Assembly (NCBI GenBank): GCA_005503215.1
Contig: SCNS01000008.1
Span: 124,001 to 188,000 of the forward strand
DNA: 64,000 nt
From: Sphingomonadaceae bacterium 3R27C6
Lineage (GTDB): Bacteria; Pseudomonadota; Alphaproteobacteria; Sphingomonadales; Sphingomonadaceae
Reading direction: 5' to 3'
Translations under genes and position numbers: made by a program
Notes under the pieces: model-generated
Told to the model about the DNA's origin: nothing
The model's input: the letters and a program-made list of their open reading frames with translations, nothing else
Database searches by the model: none
Shown: in pieces, positions 48,100 to 57,884 of the stretch
How positions within the stretch are numbered: position 1 is the first letter of the stretch
Layout of the letters: every line of letters starts with the position of its first letter

Positions 48100-49164
48100 T
48101 CAGGCCGCCATGGTGAAGGGCTCGAGCCCCGCGAGCCGCGTGCGCACCGGCACCTCGGGAATGTGCCGGGGCGCAAGGCCCTGAACCGCCTTGGCCATCG
48201 CCGCGATATGCGCGGGCGTCGACCCGCAGCAGCCGCCGAGGATGTTGACCTGGCCATGCTCGGCCCATTCGCGCACCAGCCCCGCGGTCGTGTCGGGCAT
48301 CTCGTCATATTCGCCGAGTTCGTTGGGCAGACCCGCATTCGGGTAGACCATCACCAGCGCATCGGCGATATCCGACAGCACGCGGACATGCGGGCGCAGC
48401 TGCGACGCGCCGAACGAGCAATTGAGTCCGATGGTCAGCGGCTTGGCATGGCGCACCGCGTACCAGAAAGCCTCGACGGTATGCCCCGACAGGTTGCGCC
48501 CGCTGAGGTCGGTGAGCGTCATCGAGATCATCAGCGGCAACTCGCGCCCGACCTTCGCCTCGGCCTCCAATGTCGCGGCGATCCCAGCCTTGGCGTTGAG
48601 CGTGTCGAAGATCGTCTCGATCAGGATGAAGTCGGCACCGCCTTCAGCCAAGGCCACGACCTGATCGAGATAGACATTCTTCAGCTCGTCGAAGTCGATC
48701 TCGCGATAGCCGGGATTGTTGACGTCGGGCGACAGCGACAGCGTCTTGTTCGTCGGCCCGACCGCGCCCGCGATAAAGCGGCGGCGGCCGTCGCGCTCCT
48801 GATAGCGATCGGCCGCTTCGCGTCCCAGTCGCGCACTTTCATGGTTGATGTCGGCGACCAGATGCTCGGCGCCATAATCGGCCTGGCTGATCGTGTTGGC
48901 GCTGAAGGTGTTGGTCGACACAATGTCGGACCCCGCCGCCAGATAGGCTTCGCCGATCGCGGTGACGACGTCGGGGCGCGTCAGCGCGAGAATGTCGTTA
49001 TTGCCCTTCTGGTCGTGCGACAGCCCGAGGTTGCCGGCATAGTCGGCCTCGACCAGCTTGCGGAGCTGGATCTGGGTGCCCCAGCCGCCGTCGGTCAGCA
49101 GGATGCGTTCCTTCGCCGCTGCCTGCAGGGCTTCGCGTGCGCTGCTCGTCAAATTGGCGGTCAT
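48100..49164 (-). CDS. metH: Methionine synthase, homocysteine-binding part (split MetH)
   Basis: Protein of 354 residues equal to the N-terminal module of MetH. It shows [16 protein letters not shown] and [20 protein letters not shown]. Zinc-binding cysteines are in [11 protein letters not shown] (about residue 247) and [11 protein letters not shown] (about 310). This module activates homocysteine as thiolate for methylation by the cobalamin part. Its ATG overlaps the metF TGA by four bases. A split MetH is known in sphingomonads and some other alphaproteobacteria. Confidence 0.93.
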   Translation of the reverse strand: MTANLTSSAREALQAAAKERILLTDGGWGTQIQLRKLVEADYAGNLGLSHDQKGNNDILALTRPDVVTAIGEAYLAAGSDIVSTNTFSANTISQADYGAEHLVADINHESARLGREAADRYQERDGRRRFIAGAVGPTNKTLSLSPDVNNPGYREIDFDELKNVYLDQVVALAEGGADFILIETIFDTLNAKAGIAATLEAEAKVGRELPLMISMTLTDLSGRNLSGHTVEAFWYAVRHAKPLTIGLNCSFGASQLRPHVRVLSDIADALVMVYPNAGLPNELGEYDEMPDTTAGLVREWAEHGQVNILGGCCGSTPAHIAAMAKAVQGLAPRHIPEVPVRTRLAGLEPFTMAA

Positions 49165-50102
49165 GCGGCTTTCTCCGTCGCGGGCGCCGCCGCCGGGCGC
49201 AGGCCCAGAAGATGGCAGATGGCATAGCTGAGTTCGGCGCGGTTGAGCGTGTAGAAGTGGAAGTCGCGCACGCCGCCCGCATAGAGGCGACGGCACATTT
49301 CGGCGGCGATCGTTGCGGCGACCAGCTGGCGCGCGGCGGGCAGGTCGTCGAGCCCCTCGAACAGCGAGATCATCCACGCGGGGATGGCGGTGCCGCACAT
49401 GTCGGCCATGCGCCGCGTCTGCGACACGTTCGACACGGGCAGGATGCCGGGAATGATCGGCGCGGTAATCCCCGCCGCCGCGGCCGCGTCACGGAAACGC
49501 AAAAAACTGTCGGGCGAAAAGAAGAATTGCGTGATCGCGCGCGTCGCGCCCGCGTCGAGCTTGCGCTTCAGATTGTCGAGGTCGGACTCGGCGCAGTCGG
49601 CGTCGGGGTGGACCTCGGGATAGGCGGCGACCGAAATGTCAAAGGGCGCGATCGCCTTCAGCCCTGCGACGAGTTCGATCGCATTGGCATAGCCGTCGGG
49701 ATGCGCGCGGTACGGCGCGCCGCCGGGAACGTCGCCGCGCAGCGCGACGATATGCCGCACCCCGGCATCCCAATAGGCCTGCGCGACCTCGTCGATCTCG
49801 GCGCGCGACGCCTCGACGCAGGTCAGGTGCGCGGCGGGCGGAACCGCGCTTTCGGCGGCGATGCGCGCGACGGTCGCATGGGTGCGCTCGCGCGTCGACC
49901 CGCCCGCGCCATAGGTGACCGACACGAAGCTGGGGCCAAGCGGCTCAAGCGTGCGGAACGTGTCCCACAGCTGCGCCTCCATCTTCTCGGTCTTGGGCGG
50001 GAAGAATTCGAAGCTGACGCCGATATCGCCTTCGAGATTGGCGAACAGCGGCGAGGCCGCGGCGCGGCGCGCCTCTGCCAGCGAATTCAAGTTCGACGTC
50101 AT
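49161..50102 (-). CDS. metF: Methylenetetrahydrofolate reductase
   Basis: FAD enzyme of 313 residues that supplies 5-methyl-THF to methionine synthase. Key stretches are VSFEFFPPKTEKMEAQLWDT, FVSVTYGAGGSTRERT, HLTCVEASRAEIDEV and ITQFFFSPDSFLRF. Its start overlaps the stop of the regulator gene by four bases and its stop overlaps the start of the metH homocysteine part, so three genes are tightly coupled. Confidence 0.95.
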   Translation of the reverse strand: MTSNLNSLAEARRAAASPLFANLEGDIGVSFEFFPPKTEKMEAQLWDTFRTLEPLGPSFVSVTYGAGGSTRERTHATVARIAAESAVPPAAHLTCVEASRAEIDEVAQAYWDAGVRHIVALRGDVPGGAPYRAHPDGYANAIELVAGLKAIAPFDISVAAYPEVHPDADCAESDLDNLKRKLDAGATRAITQFFFSPDSFLRFRDAAAAAGITAPIIPGILPVSNVSQTRRMADMCGTAIPAWMISLFEGLDDLPAARQLVAATIAAEMCRRLYAGGVRDFHFYTLNRAELSYAICHLLGLRPAAAPATEKAA

Positions 50103-51085
50103 GCCGCAAGCCTTTTACTTTGTCCGTCACCGATGACGGGGGGTTGATCTTCATCGCTGCGACGGCGGCCGAGCCACAGCTTCACGGCCAGCTCCCCGCC
50201 TTCCAGCGTCTGGGTATTTTCCAGCAGCAGCCCTGCCGACGCGAACCAGCCGCGGATCTGCGCGTCCGAAAAGCCGAGGCGCGCGTGCGCCGCAAAATTG
50301 CGCAACTCTTCGTCCTCGTGCGGCGCGAAATCGACGACGAGCAAATGCCCGCCGCCGCGCAGCACGCGGCTCGCCTCGGCGATCACGCGGTCGGGCTCGT
50401 GCGCGAAATGCAGCGCCTGATGGATGACGATGCTGTCGATGCTCGCGTCATCGACCGGCAAGTCCAGGAAGTCGCCCTGTAGCAGGTCGACCGGAACCGA
50501 TTGCCCCGCCAGCTTGGTGCGCGCGATGCGCAGCATTTCGGGGCTGCGATCGAGTGCGGTGATGCGGCGCGCGGTCGGCGCGAAAATTTCCGCCATCCGG
50601 CCGGTGCCGGTGCCGATGTCGAGCAAGTGCCCAAGCCGGCGGTTGTGCATCATCGCCAGCATCGCGGCCTCGACCTCGCTTTCGGCGACGTGGCGCGAGC
50701 GGATCGCGTCCCATTCGGCGGCATGTTCGGCAAAATAGCGTTCGGCGGACGCCGCGCGCTCGTCGCGCACCGCCGCCAGCCGCCGCGCATCATGCGCGAT
50801 GACCCGCGTCTCACGCGCGGAGAAAGGCCATTTTTCGGCTTGGCCGATAATGTCGGCGACCGGCCCGCCGTTCGCGATGCGCAGGAAAACCCAGCTTCCT
50901 TCGCGCCGCCGCTCGACGATCCCGGCCTCGACAAGGATCCGGACATGGCGCGACACGCGCGGCTGGCTCTGGTCGAGCACGACCGCCAATTCGCCGATCG
51001 CGAGCTCCATCTCGCGCAAAAGCGCGACGACTCGCAATCGCGTCGGGTCCGCGAGGGCCCGGAAAATGTCGATCAGCTCGCTCAT
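50099..51085 (-). CDS. ArsR-family regulator fused to a SAM-dependent methyltransferase (SahR-like)
   Basis: Protein of 328 residues. The N-terminal ArsR winged helix (MSELIDIFRALADPTRLRVV, VLDQSQPRVSRHVRILVEAG) is fused to a class I methyltransferase domain with LLDIGTGTGRMAEIF near residue 158 and VDLLQGDFLDLPVDD. It heads the metF-metH operon. SahR, an ArsR-type repressor that senses S-adenosylhomocysteine, controls methionine-cycle genes in other proteobacteria. A SAM/SAH-sensing role is therefore likely, with the methyltransferase domain as sensor. Specific name is inference. Confidence 0.85.
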   Translation of the reverse strand: MSELIDIFRALADPTRLRVVALLREMELAIGELAVVLDQSQPRVSRHVRILVEAGIVERRREGSWVFLRIANGGPVADIIGQAEKWPFSARETRVIAHDARRLAAVRDERAASAERYFAEHAAEWDAIRSRHVAESEVEAAMLAMMHNRRLGHLLDIGTGTGRMAEIFAPTARRITALDRSPEMLRIARTKLAGQSVPVDLLQGDFLDLPVDDASIDSIVIHQALHFAHEPDRVIAEASRVLRGGGHLLVVDFAPHEDEELRNFAAHARLGFSDAQIRGWFASAGLLLENTQTLEGGELAVKLWLGRRRSDEDQPPVIGDGQSKRLAA

Positions 51086-51093
51086 GAGGCAAC

Positions 51094-51113
51094 ATATAAA
51101 GCTTTCTTTATAT
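51094..51113. promoter_or_regulatory. Perfect palindrome, probable operator of the methionine operon
   Basis: ATATAAAG-CTTT-CTTTATAT is a perfect 8-bp inverted repeat located 9-28 bases upstream of the regulator ATG, where it would block translation or transcription initiation. Dimeric ArsR proteins bind such sites, so autoregulation of the whole operon is likely. Confidence 0.75.
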
Positions 51114-51313
51114 CCGGTCAACCAAGCGCCGCTCCCCTATTTCCGCCACGCACCCTTCAGCCGGGACCGAATTACGACGAAACAGCGGGGCTCTGGCAAA
51201 AAGGGCGTTGCGTGCCATTTGGCGAGGGGGTAATTCTGCGCGCGATTGGCAAATTTCGGGATCGATCAGTCCTGTGCCGATCGGTCAGTTCAAACCGAGA
51301 GGGGTATTCCCAA

Positions 51314-51646
51314 ATGAAGAAATCGATCACTCTGTCGCTCGTCCTCGCCGCCTCGATGGGCCTCGCTGCTTGCGCCGAAAAGGCCGCCGACGACACGGCT
51401 GCCGCAACCGAAGACGCAGCTGCGACCGTCGAAGGCGCTGCTGATGGCGCGATGGAAGCGGCCGAAGGCGCTGCCGACGCGACCGCCGCTGCTGCTGGCG
51501 AAGCCGGCGCCGCTGCCGACGCCGCTGGCGATGCCGCTGCCTCGGGCGACGCTGCCAAGGCTGCCGACAAGGCGACCGAAGCTGCCGACGCTGCCAAGGA
51601 AGCTGCCGACGCTGCCAAGGGCGCGATGGAAGAAGCCAAGAAGTAA
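51314..51646 (+). CDS. Small alanine-rich lipoprotein
   Basis: Protein of 110 residues. Signal peptide MKKSITLSLVLAASMGLAAC has a lipobox (LAAC), so a lipid-anchored envelope location is expected. The mature part is nearly all Ala, Asp, Glu, Gly and Lys in irregular AADAA and KAADKA repeats, predicting a long amphipathic helix or disordered rod. It is paralogous in style to the gene at 51826. No enzymatic function is likely. A strong terminator follows. Confidence 0.85.
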   Translation: MKKSITLSLVLAASMGLAACAEKAADDTAAATEDAAATVEGAADGAMEAAEGAADATAAAAGEAGAAADAAGDAAASGDAAKAADKATEAADAAKEAADAAKGAMEEAKK

Positions 51647-51690
51647 GCGTCTTTTCGGCCTTCCGGGCCGAAGAAATGCAAAAGACAAAG

Positions 51691-51721
51691 GGGGTCGCCG
51701 GTTCACCGGTGGCCCCTTTTT
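51691..51721 (+). terminator. Intrinsic terminator after the first lipoprotein
   Basis: GGGGTCGCCGG (51691-51701) pairs with CCGGTGGCCCC (51706-51716) with two G-U pairs, loop TTCA, then TTTTT. Confidence 0.88.
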
Positions 51722-51825
51722 CATTCGGAACAGGTATCAATCGGCACAGTTGCCAAGCCCCTGATCCGTCGTTACCTCTCAGTCCCTATGGCCGTCGCCC
51801 GGCCATTGCATTCGAAAGGAATATC

Positions 51826-52155
51826 ATGCGCAAGATCATCATCGCCTCGATGGCCGCCGCGGCCTTCAGCCTCGCCGCCTGCTCGGAAAAGACCCAGGAC
51901 GCCGCTTCGGAAACCGCCACCTCGGCCGCCGATGACGCCGCCGCCGCTGGCGATGCCGCTGCCGATGCCGCCGCTGGCGCTGCCGACGCGACGGCTGCTG
52001 CCGCCGACGAAGCCGCCGATGCGACCGCCGCCGCCGCCGACAAGGCTGGCAACGCCGTCGAAGGCACCGTGAACGCCGCTGGCGAAGCCGCCGACAAGGC
52101 CGGCGCCAATATCGCCGAAGAAACCAAGAAGGCCGAAGCCAACGACAAGAAGTAA
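51826..52155 (+). CDS. Second small alanine-rich lipoprotein
   Basis: Protein of 109 residues with signal peptide MRKIIIASMAAAAFSLAAC and lipobox LAAC. The mature chain is a low-complexity Ala-Asp-Lys helix with AADATAAAADEAADATAAAA repeats. It is clearly related to the gene at 51314 and probably arose by tandem duplication. AAAGGA lies upstream and a strong terminator downstream, so it is its own transcription unit. Confidence 0.85.
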   Translation: MRKIIIASMAAAAFSLAACSEKTQDAASETATSAADDAAAAGDAAADAAAGAADATAAAADEAADATAAAADKAGNAVEGTVNAAGEAADKAGANIAEETKKAEANDKK

Positions 52156-52184
52156 GTCGTCGGCACGCCTTCGGGCTGATATCG

Positions 52185-52217
52185 GGGCTCCATCCACCAC
52201 GGATGGAGCCCTTTTTC
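52185..52217 (+). terminator. Intrinsic terminator after the second lipoprotein
   Basis: GGGCTCCATCC (52185-52195) and GGATGGAGCCC (52201-52211) form a perfect 11-bp stem around ACCAC, followed by TTTTTC. Confidence 0.92.
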
Positions 52218-52231
52218 ATGGGAGCGTATGG

Positions 52232-52444
52232 ATGATCGACCTTCGGATGACGGGCGCCGCGCTCGCGACGCTGATCCTGGCGACGGGATGCAGCCGCACC
52301 GACAATGAGCCCGGCCCCGGCGGCGTGACCGTCAGCGAGGCGAAGGCGCTCGACGACGCCGCCGAAATGCTCGAAAGCCGCGATAGCGCGCCGGTAGCCG
52401 CCGCGGTCAAGCCTGACGGCGACGCCGAAAAGACCGTCAAATAG
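52232..52444 (+). CDS. Very small lipoprotein, function unknown
   Basis: Protein of 70 residues with an N-terminal MIDLRMTGAALATLILATGC signal and lipobox (LATGC), then an acidic tail. It lies just after the second lipoprotein's terminator. The ribosome site (GGGAG about 10 bases upstream) is acceptable. No family is recognised. It may be lineage-specific. Confidence 0.6.
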   Translation: MIDLRMTGAALATLILATGCSRTDNEPGPGGVTVSEAKALDDAAEMLESRDSAPVAAAVKPDGDAEKTVK

Positions 52445-52592
52445 CGCCTTCCCCTCGCCGCATCAGGGCGTTAGGCTGCTCTCGCCCCGCAACTGGCGCT
52501 GAAGATGGAGTCCCATCGGGAAGCGGGGCGGACCGACAGGTCGACAGGAGCCGCGCGCCTGGGTGATCCATCGCCAGCGCAAGGACATCCGC

Positions 52593-53273
52593 ATGACCGA
52601 TACGCCCAGCACCACCGTCGTCTTCCTGCTCTTTCCCGGTATCACCCAGCTCGATTTCACCGCTCCCGCGCAGGCGCTTTCGCGCATGCCCGGTGCCATA
52701 CTCGCGGGCGCCGCGGCCAGTCTCGACCCGATCATGACCGACAGCGGCTTCGCGATCGTGCCGACGCATGATTTCGCAGGCGCGCCACAGGCCGACATTC
52801 TCTGCATCCCCGGCGGGCACGGCGTCGCCGACGCGCTGCGCGACGCCGCGACGATCGATTTCATCGCGCGCCAGGCCGCGGGCGCGCAGTGGGTGACGAG
52901 CGTCTGCACCGGCGCCTTCCTGCTCGGCCGCGCCGGGCTGCTGGGCGGCAAGCGCGCGACGACGCACTGGGCCTATACCCACCTGCTGCCGCTCGTCGGC
53001 GCCGAAGCGGTCAAAGCGCGCGTCGTCGAGGACGGCCATGTCGTGACCAGCGGCGGCGTCACCTCGGGGCTCGATTTCGCGCTGACGCTCATCGCCCGGC
53101 TGCGCGGCGATGCGGTGGCGCAGGCGATCCAGCTCGCGATCGAATATGACCCCGCCCCGCCCTTCCCCGGCGGCCATCCCGACCGCGCGCCCAAGGCGAT
53201 CACCGCGGGATTGAAAGAGCATGTCTATGACGCCGCGGCGGCGCGGATGGAGGCGGCGCTGACGGGCGGCTAA
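52593..53273 (+). CDS. DJ-1/PfpI family protein, isonitrile hydratase-like
   Basis: Protein of 226 residues. The nucleophile elbow cysteine is in VTSVCTGAFLLGRAGLL, with LFPGITQLDFTAPAQAL and CIPGGHGVADALRD. These match the InhA-type isonitrile hydratase group of the DJ-1 superfamily, which also includes GATase1-like regulators. No AraC DNA-binding domain is attached. ATG at 52593 has AAGGAC upstream. It overlaps the convergent QC gene by four bases. Confidence 0.88.
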   Translation: MTDTPSTTVVFLLFPGITQLDFTAPAQALSRMPGAILAGAAASLDPIMTDSGFAIVPTHDFAGAPQADILCIPGGHGVADALRDAATIDFIARQAAGAQWVTSVCTGAFLLGRAGLLGGKRATTHWAYTHLLPLVGAEAVKARVVEDGHVVTSGGVTSGLDFALTLIARLRGDAVAQAIQLAIEYDPAPPFPGGHPDRAPKAITAGLKEHVYDAAAARMEAALTGG

Positions 53274-54031
53274 CGGCAGCCCGCGAGCGCGATTTCGTAA
53301 AGTTTCGGCCAATATTTGCCGGTGACGAACAGGCGCTTCGTTTTCGCGTCCCATGCAATGCCGTTGAGCACGCTGTCGGTCCCCCTGACACCGGCGTCGG
53401 CCTTGAGCCCCGTCAGGTCGACGAGCGAGACGACGTTGCCGGTCGCGGGATCGATGCGGACGATGAAGTCGGTCATCCACACATTGGCCCAGATCTGGCC
53501 GTCGATCGTCTCCAGCTCGTTGATCATCGGGATCGGCCGGCCGCCGAAGCGCACCGTGACGCGCCTCTGCTCCTTCATTGTCGCGGGATCGAAGAAGCGG
53601 AGCTCGGTCGTTCCGTCGCTGAGCACGAGGCTGCCTTCGACCATCGTCACGCCCCAGCCCTCGCCTTCATATTTGAAGGTGCCGACGCGTTTCAGATCCT
53701 TGATCGACCAGCGGTTGCCGACGCCGCCCTGCCAGGTCACGCCGATGATCTGGTCGCCCCAGCGCGTGATGCCCTCGCCGAACTGGTCCGACGGCAGCTT
53801 TGTCTGCGCCAGCGCCTTGCCGGTCTTGAGGTCGAGCCGCGCCACACGTGACTGACCATATTGGCCGGTGGCTTCGTACAGATGCCCTTCATCCCAGAAG
53901 AGGCCCTGAGTGAAGCTGGTCGCATCGTGCGGGAAGGTTTCGACGATGCGGTATCCGCAGCGTTCGATCGGCGCGGGCGTTGCCGCGGCCGGAGGATCCG
54001 CGAGCAGGGCGAGGACGAGGACGAAGATCAT
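53270..54031 (-). CDS. Glutaminyl-peptide cyclotransferase, exported
   Basis: Protein of 253 residues of the plant/bacterial five-bladed-propeller QC type, with signal peptide MIFVLVLALLADPPAAATPA. Conserved stretches include YRIVETFPHDATSFTQGLFW, YEATGQYGQSRVARLDL, NELETIDGQIWANVWMTDFI and LNGIAWDAKTKRLFVTGKYW. The enzyme cyclises N-terminal glutamine of exported peptides to pyroglutamate. No partner is evident nearby. Confidence 0.93.
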   Translation of the reverse strand: MIFVLVLALLADPPAAATPAPIERCGYRIVETFPHDATSFTQGLFWDEGHLYEATGQYGQSRVARLDLKTGKALAQTKLPSDQFGEGITRWGDQIIGVTWQGGVGNRWSIKDLKRVGTFKYEGEGWGVTMVEGSLVLSDGTTELRFFDPATMKEQRRVTVRFGGRPIPMINELETIDGQIWANVWMTDFIVRIDPATGNVVSLVDLTGLKADAGVRGTDSVLNGIAWDAKTKRLFVTGKYWPKLYEIALAGCR

Positions 54032-54086
54032 CGCTGCCCTAGCTATGCGCGTCCCCGTAAGCTGGCAATGGCCTCCTCCCCTATTT

Positions 54087-54162
54087 CGTCACCCCGGACT
54101 TGATCCGGGGTCCCGCTGAGCGACGTCAAAAAGCGGGACCCCGGATCAAGTCCGGGGTGACG
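54087..54162. repeat. Perfect 31-bp inverted repeat (REP-like)
   Basis: Positions 54087-54117 and 54132-54162 are exact reverse complements of each other, spaced by 14 bases. The core is CCCCGGACTTGATCCGGGG. Such palindromes recur between genes in sphingomonads. It lies between the QC gene and the groEL terminator and probably folds as a long hairpin in RNA. Confidence 0.9.
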
Positions 54163-54185
54163 ATGAGTGGGGCGGCGCGAAAAAA

Positions 54186-54211
54186 GGGCCGGAGGATTTC
54201 TCCCCCGGCCC
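54186..54211 (-). terminator. Terminator after groEL
   Basis: GGGCCGG (54186-54192) pairs with CCGGCCC (54205-54211), with further GG/CC pairing. T-runs flank it on both strands, so it can end groEL transcription on the minus strand. Confidence 0.82.
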
Positions 54212-54249
54212 TCTTTTTTTTGTTGGCTGAGTTGCCGAACGGTTTGGAC

Positions 54250-55905
<1,656 letters not shown>

Positions 55906-55958
55906 TCAAAAAAGGCGCAGGAAACTGCGCAACTTTACACTGAATTCGATGAAATCGC

Positions 55959-56246
55959 TCAGGCGATGACGCCGAGGATGTCCGATTCCTTCATGATCAG
56001 CAGCTCTTCGCCGTCGACCTTGACTTCGGTGCCCGACCATTTGCCGAACAGGATGCGGTCGCCCGCCTTGACGTCGAGCGGGGTCACCTTGCCGTCGTCG
56101 GCACGGGTGCCGGTGCCGACCGAGACGACTTCGCCTTCCTGCGGCTTTTCCTTGGCGGTGTCGGGGATGATGATGCCGCCAGCCGTCTTTTCTTCGGCTT
56201 CGATACGGCGAACAAGCACGCGGTCGTGCAGCGGACGAAATTGCAT
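55959..56246 (-). CDS. groES: Co-chaperonin GroES
   Basis: Protein of 95 residues with the mobile loop ([20 protein letters not shown]) that caps Gro[16 protein letters not shown] begins the protein. GGAGGG lies 6 bases before the ATG. The longer frame upstream (MLNDIISIS) overlaps the CIRCE region and is not the real start. First gene of groES-groEL. Confidence 0.99.
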   Translation of the reverse strand: MQFRPLHDRVLVRRIEAEEKTAGGIIIPDTAKEKPQEGEVVSVGTGTRADDGKVTPLDVKAGDRILFGKWSGTEVKVDGEELLIMKESDILGVIA

Positions 56247-56278
56247 GGAAATCCCTCCAGAGATGGAAATGATGTCGT

Positions 56279-56305
56279 TTAGCACTCACGGGACACGAGT
56301 GCTAA
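56279..56305. promoter_or_regulatory. CIRCE element (HrcA operator)
   Basis: TTAGCACTC (56279-56287) and GAGTGCTAA (56297-56305) with a 9-base spacer match the CIRCE consensus exactly. HrcA represses groES-groEL from here under non-stress conditions. Confidence 0.98.
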
Positions 56306-56313
56306 CAGTCGGC

Positions 56314-56342
56314 CATATGGGTGGGAGTCAGATAGGCGTCAA
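56314..56342 (-). promoter_or_regulatory. Candidate groES promoter
   Basis: On the minus strand TTGACG (56342-56337) and CATATG (56319-56314) are separated by 17 bases. The CIRCE element begins 8 bases downstream, which fits repression of transcription initiation. Confidence 0.6.
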
Positions 56343-56377
56343 GCGCCGGGGTACAAGATTCTCGCGAAGTTTTTGCG

Positions 56378-57775
56378 TCAGGCCGGAAGCAGGCCGAGGC
56401 GCGCGCGCATCCGCCACCTCAGCAGCAGCACTGCCGAGACCACCACGAGGCCGACCGCGAGACCGATCCACACCCCGACTCCGGCGAGCGGCGTCCAGAA
56501 GCCGAGATAGATGGCGGTGCCGTAACCCGCGATCCAGTATCCGCAGATCGCGATGATCATCGGGGTGCGCGTATCCTGCAATCCGCGCAGCACGCCTGCC
56601 GCCACCGCCTGCGCGCCGTCGAAGAGCTGGAAGGCGGCGGCGACGACGAGGAACTGCATCGCGAAGCCGACGAGCGCGGCGTTGCGCGCGGCATCGACGT
56701 CGACATAGATCGACAGCACGAGCGACGGGAACAGCCACATGATGAGCGCGGTCAGCCCCATGAAGCCGATGCCGAGGATGAGCGACGCCTGCCCCGCGTG
56801 CGCGATACCGCTGTGATCGCGCGCGCCATAGAAAAGGCCGACGCGGATCGTCGCCGCCTGTGCGACGCCGAAGGGGATCTGGAAGGCGAGCGCCGCGACC
56901 TGCAGCGCGATCGTGTGCCCGGCGAGTTCGGTCTCGCCGATGCGGCCCATCAGGAAGGCGGCGCCGGTGAACAGTCCGGCCTCGGCCAGGATCGTCAGGC
57001 TGATCGGGGTGCCGATGCGCAGCATGTCGAAAAAGCGCGTCCATTCGGAGCGCCACCAGTTGCCGAACAGGTGATAGCGCCGCAGCCGCCGGTCGCTCTG
57101 GATGACGACGACATAGGCGATCAGCATGAGGAAGCTGGTCATCACGCTCGATATCGCCGAGCCGTGGAGGCCGAGCGCGGGCATGCCGAGATGGCCGAAG
57201 ACGAGCACCCAGTTGCCGAGCGCGTTGACGAACAGCGCGCCGAAGGTGATCGCGGTCGCGATCGTCGGCCGCCCGAGCGCCGAGACGAAGATGCGCAGCA
57301 CCGCCGCCGCGATCATCGGGAACATGCCCCACATCAGGATGAGCAGGAAGCCCGCGGCGCGCGCCGAGGTTTCGGCCGGCTGCCCCGTCGCGAGCATGAT
57401 CGGCCCGCCCGCGGCGCAGATGCCCATGAAGAGGAGCGAGACCAGCGCACTCAGCCACAGCGCCATGCGCACGGTCCGCCGCACCTCGCGCACCGCATGC
57501 TTGCGGCGCCCGAGTTCGGCGGCGATCAGCGGTGCCGATGCGCCGACGAGACCCGATCCGGTCCACAGCAGGAGCCCGAAGATCGCGACGCCGAGCGACG
57601 AGGCGGCGAGCGCCGCGTCGCCGAGCCGCGCCACGAAAATCACGTCGATCGCGTGGACGAGCATTTGCAACAGGTTCGCCGCCGCCAGCGGCACGGCAAG
57701 CGCCAGCGTCGCGCGAAATTCGGCGCGGAGGCTCGGCGGTGTTTCCGCGGTCAAAGGGGCGGCCTGATGCAGCAT
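56378..57775 (-). CDS. MATE family efflux transporter
   Basis: Inner-membrane exporter of 465 residues with 12 hydrophobic segments in two repeats. Family features include LAVPLAAANLLQMLVHAIDV, FVARLGDAALAASSLGVAIF, and GLVGASAPLIAAELGRRKHA. MATE pumps move drugs or metabolites out with proton or sodium influx. The substrate is unknown. It is transcribed toward groES but separated from it by the groES promoter. Confidence 0.92.
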   Translation of the reverse strand: MLHQAAPLTAETPPSLRAEFRATLALAVPLAAANLLQMLVHAIDVIFVARLGDAALAASSLGVAIFGLLLWTGSGLVGASAPLIAAELGRRKHAVREVRRTVRMALWLSALVSLLFMGICAAGGPIMLATGQPAETSARAAGFLLILMWGMFPMIAAAVLRIFVSALGRPTIATAITFGALFVNALGNWVLVFGHLGMPALGLHGSAISSVMTSFLMLIAYVVVIQSDRRLRRYHLFGNWWRSEWTRFFDMLRIGTPISLTILAEAGLFTGAAFLMGRIGETELAGHTIALQVAALAFQIPFGVAQAATIRVGLFYGARDHSGIAHAGQASLILGIGFMGLTALIMWLFPSLVLSIYVDVDAARNAALVGFAMQFLVVAAAFQLFDGAQAVAAGVLRGLQDTRTPMIIAICGYWIAGYGTAIYLGFWTPLAGVGVWIGLAVGLVVVSAVLLLRWRMRARLGLLPA

Positions 57776-57884
57776 AGCCGGCCCGGATAGGCGCGCCGGC
57801 CGCGCGCTTCAATCCCGTGCGTCGGTCACCGGGTTTTTCGGGTGCGGGGGTGGCAAAAAGGCAACAACTGCTGGCGCTCGGGCA

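Noticed and set aside
57776..57884. Possible small gene between MATE and TIR genes
   Set aside because: The 109-base gap has no frame with a ribosome site and no recognisable motif.
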